Part shown: piece by piece, positions 40,759 through 49,854 of the stretch
Numbering within the stretch: position 1 is the first letter of the stretch
Layout of the letters: each line of letters opens with the position of its first letter
From: Cellulomonas sp. ES6
GTDB taxonomy: Bacteria > Actinomycetota > Actinomycetes > Actinomycetales > Cellulomonadaceae
DNA: 64,000 nucleotides
Direction: 5' to 3'
NCBI RefSeq assembly: GCF_030053835.1
Contig: NZ_CP125655.1
Span: 310,001 to 374,000, forward strand
The notes under the pieces: generated by a model
The model's database searches: none
What the model was told of the DNA's origin: nothing
Seen by the model: only the letters and a program-made list of their open reading frames with translations
Program-made: the position numbers and the translations under genes

Positions 40759-41239
40759 GGTTCGCCTCCTCGTCGCCCTTCAGCGCGTTCGGGATCTTCT
40801 TGACGGTCTCGGCGGTGCGCGGCGCGCCCCGCACCCGGCGGAGCTCAGCGCGCCCCCGGAGCGCCAGCACCGCCGCCACCACACCCCAGACCACGGCCAC
40901 GACCACCGCGGACCAGGCCTTGCCGATCGGGAGCCCCCACCACAGGGCGACCGAGAGGAACGCCAGCACGAAGTGGCCGGCCACGCCGGCCCCCGCGAGC
41001 ATCCCGCTGCCGCGCCCCGCCCGCCGGGCCGACTGCCCGAGCTCCGCCTTCGCGAGCTCGACCTCCTGCCGGACGAGCTCGGAGAGGTCCTGGGTGACGG
41101 AGCCGATGAGGTCGCCCAGTGACGGGCGCTCCTGCCCGGCGCCCGGTGCGCCTCCCGCTCCCGGCTCGCCGCCGGGGGCCGGGCCCCGCGGCACGGCCCC
41201 GGGGTCCGCCGCGACCGTCGGGTCGCCCGGCCCGGTCAC
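40751..41239 (-). CDS. Phage-holin-like family (actinobacterial holin-X type) membrane protein
   Basis: A 162-residue protein with a disordered Gly/Pro-rich N-terminus (1-40), an amphipathic segment SVTQDLSELVRQEVELAKAEL, two membrane helices (about 80-100 and 108-126) and a basic end. This layout is the Phage_holin_3_6 family; despite the name these are chromosomal proteins with no shown lytic role. GTG 41239 overlaps the preceding stop by 4 bases. Confidence 0.82.
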   Translation of the reverse strand: MTGPGDPTVAADPGAVPRGPAPGGEPGAGGAPGAGQERPSLGDLIGSVTQDLSELVRQEVELAKAELGQSARRAGRGSGMLAGAGVAGHFVLAFLSVALWWGLPIGKAWSAVVVAVVWGVVAAVLALRGRAELRRVRGAPRTAETVKKIPNALKGDEEANHE

Positions 41240-42090
41240 GGGCGGTCCTCACGCTGCACGCCCGCCAGCGGGTCGCCGCCGGCCGTGCCCGCCCCGTCGG
41301 CCGAGGGCAGGTGGCCGGGAGCCGGCGCCACCGGGGCCTCCCCGCCGCTGGCCGCCCAGGCACGCTCCTCCCCGAGGGCCGGACCCGGCTCGCGGTGCTG
41401 CGGCTCGTCCTCGCCGACCTCGAGCACCTCGGCGTTCCCGCCGGCGACGACACCGGGACCGTCCGGGCCCGCGCCCGCGGCGGACGTCGCGAGACCGCCG
41501 GCCGGCGACCCACCCGCCGACGCCGCGGACGGCGTCGACAGTCCCGTCGTCGAGCCGGGCAGGCCGCTGCCGCCCGGCCGGGACCGGGCGCCCGCGCTGC
41601 TCGGCGGCGCGTCCTTCAGCCCGCGCGCCAGCCGCCCGACGACCACGCCCGCCCCGGCCGCGAGGGCCAGGAACGTCCCGGGCCGACGCCGCGCGAACAC
41701 AGCGACCTCGCCGAGCACGTCGCCCGGCTCGCGGTCGTCCAGCCACGACGCCACGGCACCGGTGCGGCCCGCCACGTCACGCACCAGGTCGCGCGCGAGG
41801 CCCCCGTCGGACGCGTCCGCCATCCGACCGAGCTCGTCGCCGAGGGTGCGCAGTCCCTGCGCGGCCCGCGCCTGCTGGTCGGCCGCCTGGGACCGGAGAC
41901 CGTCACGGGCCTCCCCCAGCAGGTCACGCGCCTGCTGCGCGGCCTCGGCCGCGACGCCACCGGCCCCGTCCTTCACGTCCTGCAGCAGGTCCTGCCCCGA
42001 CTCCGCGGCCTGGTGCGCGAGCCCCTGTGCCTCGTCCTTCGCGGTGCCGACCGCCGCAGCGGCGCCGCCACCCGTGTCCTGAGCGCTCAT
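41236..42090 (-). CDS. Ala/Gly-rich membrane-associated protein of the stress operon
   Basis: A 284-residue protein. Residues 1-120 are Ala/Gln/Asp-rich helices (DLLQDVKDGAGGVAAEAAQQ) resembling late-embryogenesis-abundant-like repeats. A short hydrophobic segment (PGTFLALAAGAGVVVGRLARGL) lies near 140-160, and the C-terminal 120 residues are Gly/Ser/Pro-rich and probably disordered. ATG 42090 has AAGGAG 6 bases upstream. It is the second gene after the Mn catalase. No catalytic motif is seen. Confidence 0.7.
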   Translation of the reverse strand: MSAQDTGGGAAAAVGTAKDEAQGLAHQAAESGQDLLQDVKDGAGGVAAEAAQQARDLLGEARDGLRSQAADQQARAAQGLRTLGDELGRMADASDGGLARDLVRDVAGRTGAVASWLDDREPGDVLGEVAVFARRRPGTFLALAAGAGVVVGRLARGLKDAPPSSAGARSRPGGSGLPGSTTGLSTPSAASAGGSPAGGLATSAAGAGPDGPGVVAGGNAEVLEVGEDEPQHREPGPALGEERAWAASGGEAPVAPAPGHLPSADGAGTAGGDPLAGVQREDRP

Positions 42091-42101
42091 CACGTGCTCC
42101 T

Positions 42102-42983
42102 TCACTCGCTCTTGAGGGTGTCCTTGAGCTTCCCCGTGGCCTTCTCCATGAGGTTGGGCTGCGGGGTCGTGCCGAACAGCCGGGGGTCCGGCTGCGTGGG
42201 CGGCGGCATGGGCACGCCCGCCGGCGGCTCCGGCACGTAGGTGAACTCCCCGAGGCCGTCCGGGGTCGGGCCGGAGGCCCAGGACCCTTCGCCCGCCTGG
42301 GCGCCGTCGGAGAAGTTGATGTACTGGTACGCCACGTCCCGGTTCTCCTGCCCGAGCGGGAAGTTGCTCGGCACGGGAAGCCCCTCGAGACCCTCCTCCT
42401 GGAGCTCGCGCGCCGCGGCGATCCACTGGTTCTGGTGCATGGTGTCCCGTGCCAGCAGGAACGCGAGCAGGTCGCGGACGCCGTGGTCGTCGGTCATGTG
42501 GTAGAGCCGGGCGACCTGCACGCGGCCCTGCATCTCGGCGTTCGCGTTGGCCGTGAAGTCGGCGAGCAGGTTCCCGCTGGCGGTGACGTAGCCCGCGCTC
42601 CAGGGGTTGCCCATGCTGTCCACCGGGCGGGCGCCGGCGCCCGCCACGATGGCGTGCTGCAGGTCGGTGCCGCCGAGGACGGCCGCGACCGTGGGGTCGT
42701 CCTGCACGGCGTCCTCGGTGACGCCGACCGGCGCCTTCTCGAGCAGCTGGGCGATCATCGTGGCGAGCATCTCGACGTGGCCGAACTCCTCGGCGCCGAT
42801 GCCGTAGAGCAGGTCGCGGTACTTGCCGGGCAGGTGGGTGTTCCAGGACTGGAACCCGTACTGCATCGCGACCGTGATCTCGCCGTACTGCCCGCCCAGC
42901 ACCTCCTGGAGCTTGCGGGCGTACACGGCGTCCGGGCGGTCGGGCTTGGCCTGGTGCTGGAGCTCTTGGCGGTGGAAGAACAT
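42102..42983 (-). CDS. Manganese (non-heme) catalase
   Basis: A 293-residue ferritin-like catalase that splits hydrogen peroxide at a dimanganese centre. MFFHRQELQHQAKPDRPDAV is the family start. Glu in QYGEITVAMQYG, the pair in GAEEFGHVEML, Glu in NAEMQGRVQV and His in DTMHQNQW are the metal ligands in order. ATG 42983 has GGAGGT 7 bases upstream, so a short upstream extension is rejected. It is first in the operon with the Ala-rich protein, holin-like protein and DUF3618. The 207 bases upstream (42984-43190) hold no gene I can support. Confidence 0.93.
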   Translation of the reverse strand: MFFHRQELQHQAKPDRPDAVYARKLQEVLGGQYGEITVAMQYGFQSWNTHLPGKYRDLLYGIGAEEFGHVEMLATMIAQLLEKAPVGVTEDAVQDDPTVAAVLGGTDLQHAIVAGAGARPVDSMGNPWSAGYVTASGNLLADFTANANAEMQGRVQVARLYHMTDDHGVRDLLAFLLARDTMHQNQWIAAARELQEEGLEGLPVPSNFPLGQENRDVAYQYINFSDGAQAGEGSWASGPTPDGLGEFTYVPEPPAGVPMPPPTQPDPRLFGTTPQPNLMEKATGKLKDTLKSE

Positions 42984-43190
42984 CGCGACCTCCGCGCCTC
43001 TGCGGGCGCTGGTTCGTGCGGGAGCGGTCACCGCGGTCGCGAGGGCGGGGCCGTCCGGCGTCCGCCCCCGGGGACCGGGGATGGCGCCGACGGGCTTCCT
43101 CCGCCGGTGCTGTCGGCGGACCTGCCGGCCCGCCGTGCCCGACGCTAGGTCAGCGCCCGAGGTCCCGCCACACGGCGGCGTCCCCGCAGG

Positions 43191-45968
43191 TCACGGCTCC
43201 GGGATCCGCAGGGAGGCCCCCACGCGGTGCGCGCGCGAGCCCGCCTGCTCGGCGACGGCGAGCACCACGACCGCCACCACGACGGCCGCGGTGGACAGGC
43301 CCGCCGCGCCGAGCAGCCAGGCCAGGGTCGCGCGCACGGTCTCCCCGCCGACGACGACCGACGCCGCCAGCAGGCCGCCGCCCGCGCCGAGCACGGCCGC
43401 CGTCGCCGCGGCCGGCAGCAGCTCGGCCACCGCCACGGCCCGCGCCCCGCGGTCGCCGAGGCCGAGCGTCCGGAGGGTGTCCAGCGCCCGCCGCCGCGCC
43501 GGGCCTCCCGCGGCGGCGGCCTGCAGCGCGGCCACGACGGTCAGCACGAGCAGCAGCGCCGCCGCGACCGCGGCCACGCCCAGCCGGGCGCGCAGCAGCA
43601 CGCCGGAGGTCACGTCGGCCAGCACGTCGGCCCGCACGACGACGTCCGACCCCGGGGGCGGCGGGGTGTCGCGTACCGCATCCGCGGCGCCGGGGCCCGT
43701 GAGCCAGGCCGCGTCCGGGGACCCCGCGTCCTGCCCGGGGTCCTGCGCGGCGTCCTGCCCTGGGTCCTGCCCGGCGTCCTGTCCCGCGTCCGCCAGCGCG
43801 GCGGGGTCGACCGCCACGGTCGGCCGGCCCGCCCCGCCGGCCGCGCCCGGCGCACCCGCGGACGGCACCGGCACGTCGAGGCCCTCCAGCGTCCGGTCGG
43901 CGCCCCACAGGCCGGCCACGGTGACCGTCCCGACCACGGTGCCACCGCCCGGCCCGGCTCCGTCCGCCCGCGCGGCCGCGGCGAGCCGCTCCAGGTCCGC
44001 GGGCGGGGCGACGAGGACCCGGACGCGCTGCCGGCCCTGCTCCGTGGCGGCCGGCACGTCGTCCTCGACCCGCGCGGCGACCACCGCCGTGACACCCGGG
44101 GCCGTCGCCCAGACGGCTGCCGCCTCCGCCAGGTCCGACCCGGGCGCGGCGCGGACGGCGACGTCACCGCCGACGGAGGTCCACGACGCCACGACGGCGT
44201 CCCGCCGGGTGCCGGCGCCCACGGCGCACGCGACGACGACGAGCGCGGCGCACAGCGTCAGGCAGACCACCGCCGCCGGCGCTGCGCCCGCCTCCCGGGC
44301 GCGGGCCAGCCCGAGGACGGGGACGGCGCCGCGGGACCGCGCGACGAGCGGCCCCGCCGCGCGCAGCAGCAGCGGGACGACCCGCGCCACGACCACGGCC
44401 GCCACACCCGCGACGAGCGTCGCGGCGGTCGCGGCGAGCAGGTCCGTCCCGCCGTCGCGGTGGGCGGCCACCGCGAGCACCGCGGCGACGAGCAGAGCCC
44501 CCTCCGCCGCCAGGCGGCGACCGCCCGCCATGGCACCGCGTGCCGACGTGCCGCCGCCGGGCCCGGACGGCCCGGCCCGGCGGTGGACCAGCCGCCGACC
44601 CGCCGCGCCGGTGGCGTCGCGCGGGGGGTCACCCGCCGAACGGGCGACCAGCAGCCCGGCCACCGGGCTCGCCAGGACCGCCACCGCCGCCGGCACCAGC
44701 GCCGCCGCGCCCAGGTCCCCCGGGACGACGGCCGCGGCGAGCGCGACGCCTGCCGCAGCGCCCGCCGCCGCGACCAGCGCCGCCTCCGTGCCGAGCTCGA
44801 CGAGCGTCGCGGGCAGGGCCGACCCCCGTGCGCGCCGGAGCACGAGGTCCGGCTCCCGCCGCCGCGCGAGCACACGTGCGGCGAGCACCAGCAGCGCGGA
44901 CGTCCCGGCGCCCACGGCGACGCCCAGGGCGAGCGTCTGCGCCCGGGCCGCGTCGACGTCCGCACGCACCCGCCCCAGCACGTCGTCGAGGCCCGTGAAC
45001 AGGCTGCTGCTGGACGCGGCCTGCCCGAGCGCGGCCGGTGCGGCCTGCACGGCCGGCAGCTCGGCGAGCAGCCGGTCCGCGCGCTGCGCCGACAGCGCGC
45101 CCGCGGTCACCGGGAGGCGTACGACGCGCTGCACGTCGCGCGGGCCGACGGCCGCCAGCCCGTCGCGCAGCGACGCGTCCGAGAGGAGGGCGGCGACCTG
45201 GGTGGTGGTGGCCGGCCCCTGCCGGGTCACCCGTGGCCGCAGCACCTCGGGGGCGTCGACCCACCGCGACGACGCGTCGGTGCCGCCCGGCCGGAACACC
45301 CCGGTGACCCGCAGCGTCAGGTCCGCCCCGTCCGCGCCGCTCAGCACCAGCGCCGACCCGGGCGCGGCGCCGAGCACCGCCGCGGTCTCCTGCGACAGGG
45401 CCACCTCGGTGTCGCCCTCCGGCGCGTGCTCCGGGGACCGGCCCGACACCCAGGCGACCTGCGTCCACGCCTGCCAGGCGAGGCGGACCGACGTCTCACC
45501 CGTGGGCCCCGGGGCGTCCCCGGGCCGCTCCCCCGCCACCTCCTGGAGGCGCAGCGCCCGCGACACCTCGGTGGTGAGCGGGTCACCGAGCACGGGACCG
45601 AACGTGGTCAGCGCGGCGGTGCGCACCGTGGCGGCGACGTCCGCGGCGGTCCCGGCGGGCTCGCGGTCCAGGCCGCCGTCGGCCCCCTCGTAGCCGACCG
45701 GACCGCTGAGGACCAGGTCGGCGTCCCGTCCCGCGTCCGCCACCGCGGTGCGGACCGCCTCGTCCTCGACCCGCGCGACCACCCGCGGCGCCGCCGCGGC
45801 CAGGGCGGTGCCCGCCGCGACGAGCAGCGCGAGCAGGACCAGCGGCCCGGCCTGGGCCAGGGACCGTCGCGGGAGGGTGTGCAGGTCCGTGCCCGCCGCC
45901 CGGCGACGCCCGGGGCCGCGGGACCACGTCCGCAGGGCGCCGGTGCGTGCGCGGTGCCGGGCCGTCAC
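43191..45968 (-). CDS. FtsX/MacB-type ABC transporter permease A
   Basis: A 925-residue membrane protein with an N-terminal helix, a large extracytoplasmic domain (about 70-340), a helix block near 365-560 that includes FtsX-like segments, a second extracytoplasmic domain and three C-terminal helices. The final ALDTLRTLGLGDRGARAVAV is the FtsX motif that meets the ATPase. A loop around residues 725-750 is made of Gln-Asp-Pro-Gly repeats (see 43728-43787). GTG 45968 overlaps the stop of permease B by 4 bases. With permease B and two ATPases it forms a large exporter or lipoprotein/peptide-releasing complex; the substrate is unknown. Confidence 0.82.
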   Translation of the reverse strand: MTARHRARTGALRTWSRGPGRRRAAGTDLHTLPRRSLAQAGPLVLLALLVAAGTALAAAAPRVVARVEDEAVRTAVADAGRDADLVLSGPVGYEGADGGLDREPAGTAADVAATVRTAALTTFGPVLGDPLTTEVSRALRLQEVAGERPGDAPGPTGETSVRLAWQAWTQVAWVSGRSPEHAPEGDTEVALSQETAAVLGAAPGSALVLSGADGADLTLRVTGVFRPGGTDASSRWVDAPEVLRPRVTRQGPATTTQVAALLSDASLRDGLAAVGPRDVQRVVRLPVTAGALSAQRADRLLAELPAVQAAPAALGQAASSSSLFTGLDDVLGRVRADVDAARAQTLALGVAVGAGTSALLVLAARVLARRREPDLVLRRARGSALPATLVELGTEAALVAAAGAAAGVALAAAVVPGDLGAAALVPAAVAVLASPVAGLLVARSAGDPPRDATGAAGRRLVHRRAGPSGPGGGTSARGAMAGGRRLAAEGALLVAAVLAVAAHRDGGTDLLAATAATLVAGVAAVVVARVVPLLLRAAGPLVARSRGAVPVLGLARAREAGAAPAAVVCLTLCAALVVVACAVGAGTRRDAVVASWTSVGGDVAVRAAPGSDLAEAAAVWATAPGVTAVVAARVEDDVPAATEQGRQRVRVLVAPPADLERLAAAARADGAGPGGGTVVGTVTVAGLWGADRTLEGLDVPVPSAGAPGAAGGAGRPTVAVDPAALADAGQDAGQDPGQDAAQDPGQDAGSPDAAWLTGPGAADAVRDTPPPPGSDVVVRADVLADVTSGVLLRARLGVAAVAAALLLVLTVVAALQAAAAGGPARRRALDTLRTLGLGDRGARAVAVAELLPAAATAAVLGAGGGLLAASVVVGGETVRATLAWLLGAAGLSTAAVVVAVVVLAVAEQAGSRAHRVGASLRIPEP
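43728..43787 (-). repeat. 12-bp coding repeats in permease A
   Basis: Five tandem 12-base units of the form GTCCTGCCCGGC encode an (Ala/Pro)-Gly-Gln-Asp repeat in an extracytoplasmic loop. The units differ at one or two bases, so the array is old enough to have diverged. Confidence 0.85.
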
Positions 45969-48900
45969 GCCGCGTCCCCGACCCGCAGGTGCGAGGCCGT
46001 GGCCCGCCGGACCAGCGCGCGCACCACGGGCAGCGTCACCACCGTCGCCCCGACGACGAGCGCGGCGAGTACGGGGCCCTGCACCGCCCACGGCCACACC
46101 ACGACCGGGGGCGGCACGGGCGCCCCGCCGGACGCGGTGACGGTCAGGGCGGGAGCGAGCAGCCACGCCGTGGCCGCCCCGACCGCCGCCCCGGCCGCGA
46201 CGCCCAGCACGTCCAGGACGGCGTGCTGGGCGGTGTGCGTGGCGGCGACCGCTCTCGGCGCCGCGCCGAGGGCGAGCAGGCGGGCGACCTCCGGTCCCCG
46301 GTCGTCGGCGGAGCCCGCGGCGTGCAGCACCGCGCCCACGAGGGCGAGCAGCACCGCGGCGCCGACGAGGAGGGCGAGCGCGGCGCCCACCGCAGCCTGC
46401 TGCGGCCCGTCGCGGAGCGCCGCCGCGGCCTCGGCGCGCACCGTCACGTCGGCGCCCTCGTCCCGCAGGGCGGCGGCGGCGCCGGGCGCGGCCCCGTCGA
46501 CCCACCAGCCGTCCACCAGCGTCTCCGTCTCCGCCTGCGCGAGGGCGGCCCGGGACAGCGCGTCGAGGTCCGCCAGCACGGCGGGACCCTCCGGGGCGCC
46601 CGGCAGGTACGGCGCCACGCCGACGACCCGGGCGGGCACCGGCGTCCGGCCGACCAGCACCTCCAGCAGGTCACCCGCCCGCAGCGACGAGCCCGACGCG
46701 AGGTCCTCGCTCACGAGCACCGGCAGCGCACCGGGCCGCGGGAACCCGCTCAGCACCAGGTCGGCGGGGCCCGCCGCGACGAGGTCGAGCGTCGCCCCCG
46801 CCCGCAGGCCCTCCCGGTCGACGGTCACGGACGACGTCGGCAGCGCGAGCGCGGAGGCCGTGGTCGGGGCCGCGCCCCAGGCGGCCCCGACCCCGCCGCC
46901 CGTCGCGGGGGCGTCCCACCCCAGGTGCACCCGGACCTGCGCCGGCGCCGCGCCCAACTCCGGGAGCGGCGCGTCGGCCCGCAGGTGCAGCAGCACGGCG
47001 GCCAGGGCACCAGCACCGGAGGGCAGGGCCGACGACGCGCGCCCCGGTGCCGCCGTGGGGACCAGCTCGTGGGCGCGGCCGTCGAGCGGCACCTCCTCGG
47101 TGGCCACCGCGGTGCGCACGCCCTGCCCGTCCTGCAGCACCAGCGTCACGGCGGCCGTGACCGGCACCACGCCGTCGGCGGTGCCCTCCAGCCGGAGCCC
47201 GACGGTCCCGCCCGCCTCCCCGAGCGCCAGGGTCGGCGCGGGGCTCCCCGGCGGGAGGTCGGCGGTCAGGTCGCGCCAGCGCGCCCCGTCCGGCAACCGG
47301 CCGCGCAGCGGGGCGTCGCGCGCCACGGCCAGCAGGCGGGTGGGCGCCTCGCCCGACCCGGCGCCCACCAGGGTCCCGAGCGCGGTGACGCGGTCCACGG
47401 CCGGCAGGGCCGCCACCCCGCCGGCGGCACGCACGGCCTCCTCCTGCTCCGCCGGCGTCCCGGTGAGGCCGGACGCGACCAGCTCGGCGGGGACCCGGAC
47501 CTCGGCCTGCTCCCCCTGGGAGCGTTCCGCCGTGGCCCACCACGACGTCCCGAAGGTGCCGCCCGCCGCCGCCAGCACCAGCAGCAGCACCGCCGCGGCC
47601 GGGCGCGGCCGGCGGGCCACGTCCAGCGCCGCGAGCGGCAGCACGAACCGGCGCGACCGCCGGGCCGACCGCTCCGCGCCGCGGGCCAGGAGCGGCACCG
47701 CGCGCAGCGCGAGCACCGACAGCGCCACGAGGCACAGGACCGGTGCGAGCGTGCGGAGCGCGTCCGACGTGCCGCCGCGCAGCCGCAGCACGACCACGGC
47801 GGCCAGCGCGACCAGCAGCAGGTCGGCGCCCGTGCGCGCGAACCGGCGCACGCCCTCGGCCGGGTGCGACGCCGCGGCGCCCGCGGCCGGCGCGCACAGC
47901 GCGAGCAGCAGCGCGAGCGCCCCCGCGGCGACGGTGCCGAGGAGGACGCCCGGGGGCGCCCCGACGGGTGGCAGCACCGGCACCACGGCCGCGCCGACCG
48001 CGTACAGGCCGAGCGACGCCGGGACCGCGAGCACGGCCGCGACCAGCACCACCACGCCCGCCTCGGCCGTCGCCGCCCGCAGCAGCCACGCCCGGCCCGC
48101 GCCGCGGTCCGCCAGCAGCGCGCGCTCGCCCGCCCGGCGCGCGGCGAGCAGCCGGCCGGCGAGCAGCAGCGCGGCGACGGCGAGCACACCGCACAGCAGG
48201 CCCGCGACGGCCGCCGCGGCCCCGGTGACGCCGTGCTGCGTGACGGCCGCCCGCAGCACCGCCGGGAGGCTGGTCCGGACCACGACGCGGTTCGCGGTCT
48301 CGCCGAGCCCGTCCGCCAGCTCGGTGCGCACCCCGGCGACCCGCCCGGCGACGCGGCTCAGCGTGCCGGCGCCGGCGCCGGCCGCGTGCGGCTGCACCGC
48401 CACCGCGACCGGTCCGGTGCCGGCCTCCCCGAGGACCCCGGCTGCCGCCCCCGGGGCGACGACCAGCGGCCCGTAGGCGGGCGACGTGCGGCGGTCCTGC
48501 GTCCCGGGGCGCCCGTGGTCCGGGTCGGCGCCCGCACCGGCGAGCAGGTCGCGGGTCCACGGCGTCGCGTCACCGCCGGCACCCCGTGGCGCGTAGACGC
48601 CCGACACCCGGACGGCGAGCGCGGCGTCCGGCGCGGAGTCCGCGGACGGCCCGAGGCGGAGCACGTCGCCGACCGCCAGGCCGAGCGCCCCCGCCGCCGC
48701 GCGGGGCACGGCGACCGGCACCGGGCCGTCCGCGCCGCCCTCCCTGCCGCCCGGCCACGTGCCCTCGACCAGGCGGGCGACGTCCTCGACCCCGGGAGCG
48801 TCCGCGAGGTACGCGAACGCCGGCCCGTCGGGGGGCGGCCCGTCGGACGCCGGCACCCCCTCGAGGGCCAGCAGCGGCGTCTCCGACCACACGGAGGAGT

Positions 48901-49177
48901 CCGCGGCCAGCGGCTCGAGCGCCCCCTCGAGCAGCGCCACCGTCCGGGCGGCCACGGCGGCGGCGTCCTCCCCGGGTGCCGGGTCGACCCGCGCCTGCAC
49001 GGCCGTGGCGCCGGGCGGCGCGCCGGCGAGCGCGGCGTCCAGGGCGCCCGACCGGCCGGGCCCGAGCAGCAGGGCGCACGTGCCGAGCACGGTCAGCGCG
49101 ACGAGGGCCGTCGCGGTCACCGCGAGCAGCAGGCCGGCCTGCGCCCGGGCACGGCGCAGCAGCAGCGCGACCGTCAT
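45965..49177 (-). CDS. FtsX/MacB-type ABC transporter permease B
   Basis: A 1070-residue membrane protein, the largest in the window. MTVALLLRRARAQAGLLLAV opens into a first helix; then come an extracytoplasmic domain to about residue 320, five to seven helices (330-560), a second large extracytoplasmic domain, and three C-terminal helices containing PEVARLLALGAAPRAVAATH, the FtsX-type coupling motif. ATG 49177 overlaps the ATPase stop by 4 bases, and the downstream permease overlaps by 4, so the four genes are translated as one chain. Confidence 0.82.
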   Translation of the reverse strand: MTVALLLRRARAQAGLLLAVTATALVALTVLGTCALLLGPGRSGALDAALAGAPPGATAVQARVDPAPGEDAAAVAARTVALLEGALEPLAADSSVWSETPLLALEGVPASDGPPPDGPAFAYLADAPGVEDVARLVEGTWPGGREGGADGPVPVAVPRAAAGALGLAVGDVLRLGPSADSAPDAALAVRVSGVYAPRGAGGDATPWTRDLLAGAGADPDHGRPGTQDRRTSPAYGPLVVAPGAAAGVLGEAGTGPVAVAVQPHAAGAGAGTLSRVAGRVAGVRTELADGLGETANRVVVRTSLPAVLRAAVTQHGVTGAAAAVAGLLCGVLAVAALLLAGRLLAARRAGERALLADRGAGRAWLLRAATAEAGVVVLVAAVLAVPASLGLYAVGAAVVPVLPPVGAPPGVLLGTVAAGALALLLALCAPAAGAAASHPAEGVRRFARTGADLLLVALAAVVVLRLRGGTSDALRTLAPVLCLVALSVLALRAVPLLARGAERSARRSRRFVLPLAALDVARRPRPAAAVLLLVLAAAGGTFGTSWWATAERSQGEQAEVRVPAELVASGLTGTPAEQEEAVRAAGGVAALPAVDRVTALGTLVGAGSGEAPTRLLAVARDAPLRGRLPDGARWRDLTADLPPGSPAPTLALGEAGGTVGLRLEGTADGVVPVTAAVTLVLQDGQGVRTAVATEEVPLDGRAHELVPTAAPGRASSALPSGAGALAAVLLHLRADAPLPELGAAPAQVRVHLGWDAPATGGGVGAAWGAAPTTASALALPTSSVTVDREGLRAGATLDLVAAGPADLVLSGFPRPGALPVLVSEDLASGSSLRAGDLLEVLVGRTPVPARVVGVAPYLPGAPEGPAVLADLDALSRAALAQAETETLVDGWWVDGAAPGAAAALRDEGADVTVRAEAAAALRDGPQQAAVGAALALLVGAAVLLALVGAVLHAAGSADDRGPEVARLLALGAAPRAVAATHTAQHAVLDVLGVAAGAAVGAATAWLLAPALTVTASGGAPVPPPVVVWPWAVQGPVLAALVVGATVVTLPVVRALVRRATASHLRVGDAA

Positions 49178-49854
49178 GCCGGGGCCAGGCGGCCGTCGAC
49201 CAGCCGCACCGCCCGGTCCGCCAGCCCGATCATCACCGGGTCGTGCGTGGACACCAGCGCCGCCATGCCCTCGGCCTCCACGACGGCACGGATCAGGGCC
49301 ATGACCGCCAGCCCGGTCTCGCTGTCGAGCTGCCCGGTCGGCTCGTCGGCGATGAGCAGCCGCGGCGACCCGGCGAGCGCCCGGGCCAGCGCGACCCGCT
49401 GCTGCTGGCCGCCCGAGAGCTCGTCGGGGCGCAGGGCGGCGTGGCCCTCGAGCCCGACCAGCCGCAGCAGCAGCTCCACCCGGCGCTCGCGGTCCGCCAC
49501 GGGCAGCGCCCGCAGGCGCAGGGGCACGGCGACGTTCTCCGCGGCGCTGAGCACCGGGACCAGCCCGAAGGTCTGGAACACGAACGCCACGACGTCCCGC
49601 CGCAGCCGCACCTGGCCCGCGCGGTCCAGCGTGGACAGGTCGGTGCCGTCCACGTGGACGGAGCCGGCGTCCGGCCGGTCGAGGCCGCCGACGAGGTTCA
49701 GCAGCGTCGTCTTGCCGGACCCCGACCGCCCGACCAGGGCCACGAGCTCCCCGGGGGCCATGTCCAGGTCGACGCCGCGCAGGGCGTGGACCGCGGCGTG
49801 GCCGGTGCCGTACGTGCGCCGGACGTCGCGCACGCGCACGAGCGGTGCCGTCAT
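49174..49854 (-). CDS. ABC transporter ATP-binding protein (LolD/MacB type)
   Basis: A 226-residue ATPase. Walker A GRSGSGKTT near residues 42-50, Q-loop VFQTFGL, signature LSGGQQQRVALARALA, Walker B LLIADEPTGQLD and H-loop STHD are all standard, and the sequence is that of the MacB/LolD group that drives FtsX-type permeases by a mechanotransmission mechanism. ATG 49854 overlaps the upstream ATPase stop by 4 bases. It should form the motor of permeases A and B, either as a dimer or paired with the 309-residue ATPase. Confidence 0.92.
   Translation of the reverse strand: MTAPLVRVRDVRRTYGTGHAAVHALRGVDLDMAPGELVALVGRSGSGKTTLLNLVGGLDRPDAGSVHVDGTDLSTLDRAGQVRLRRDVVAFVFQTFGLVPVLSAAENVAVPLRLRALPVADRERRVELLLRLVGLEGHAALRPDELSGGQQQRVALARALAGSPRLLIADEPTGQLDSETGLAVMALIRAVVEAEGMAALVSTHDPVMIGLADRAVRLVDGRLAPA

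Noticed and set aside
40751..41239. Prophage remnant, because of the holin-like protein.
   Set aside because: The family is chromosomal and widespread in actinobacteria, and no other phage gene is near.
43227..48476. A very long plus-strand open frame (1749 codons) opposite the two ABC permeases.
   Set aside because: It lies antisense to genes with clear membrane domains, has an Arg/Pro/Ser-rich composition typical of shadow frames in GC-rich DNA, and shows no domain.
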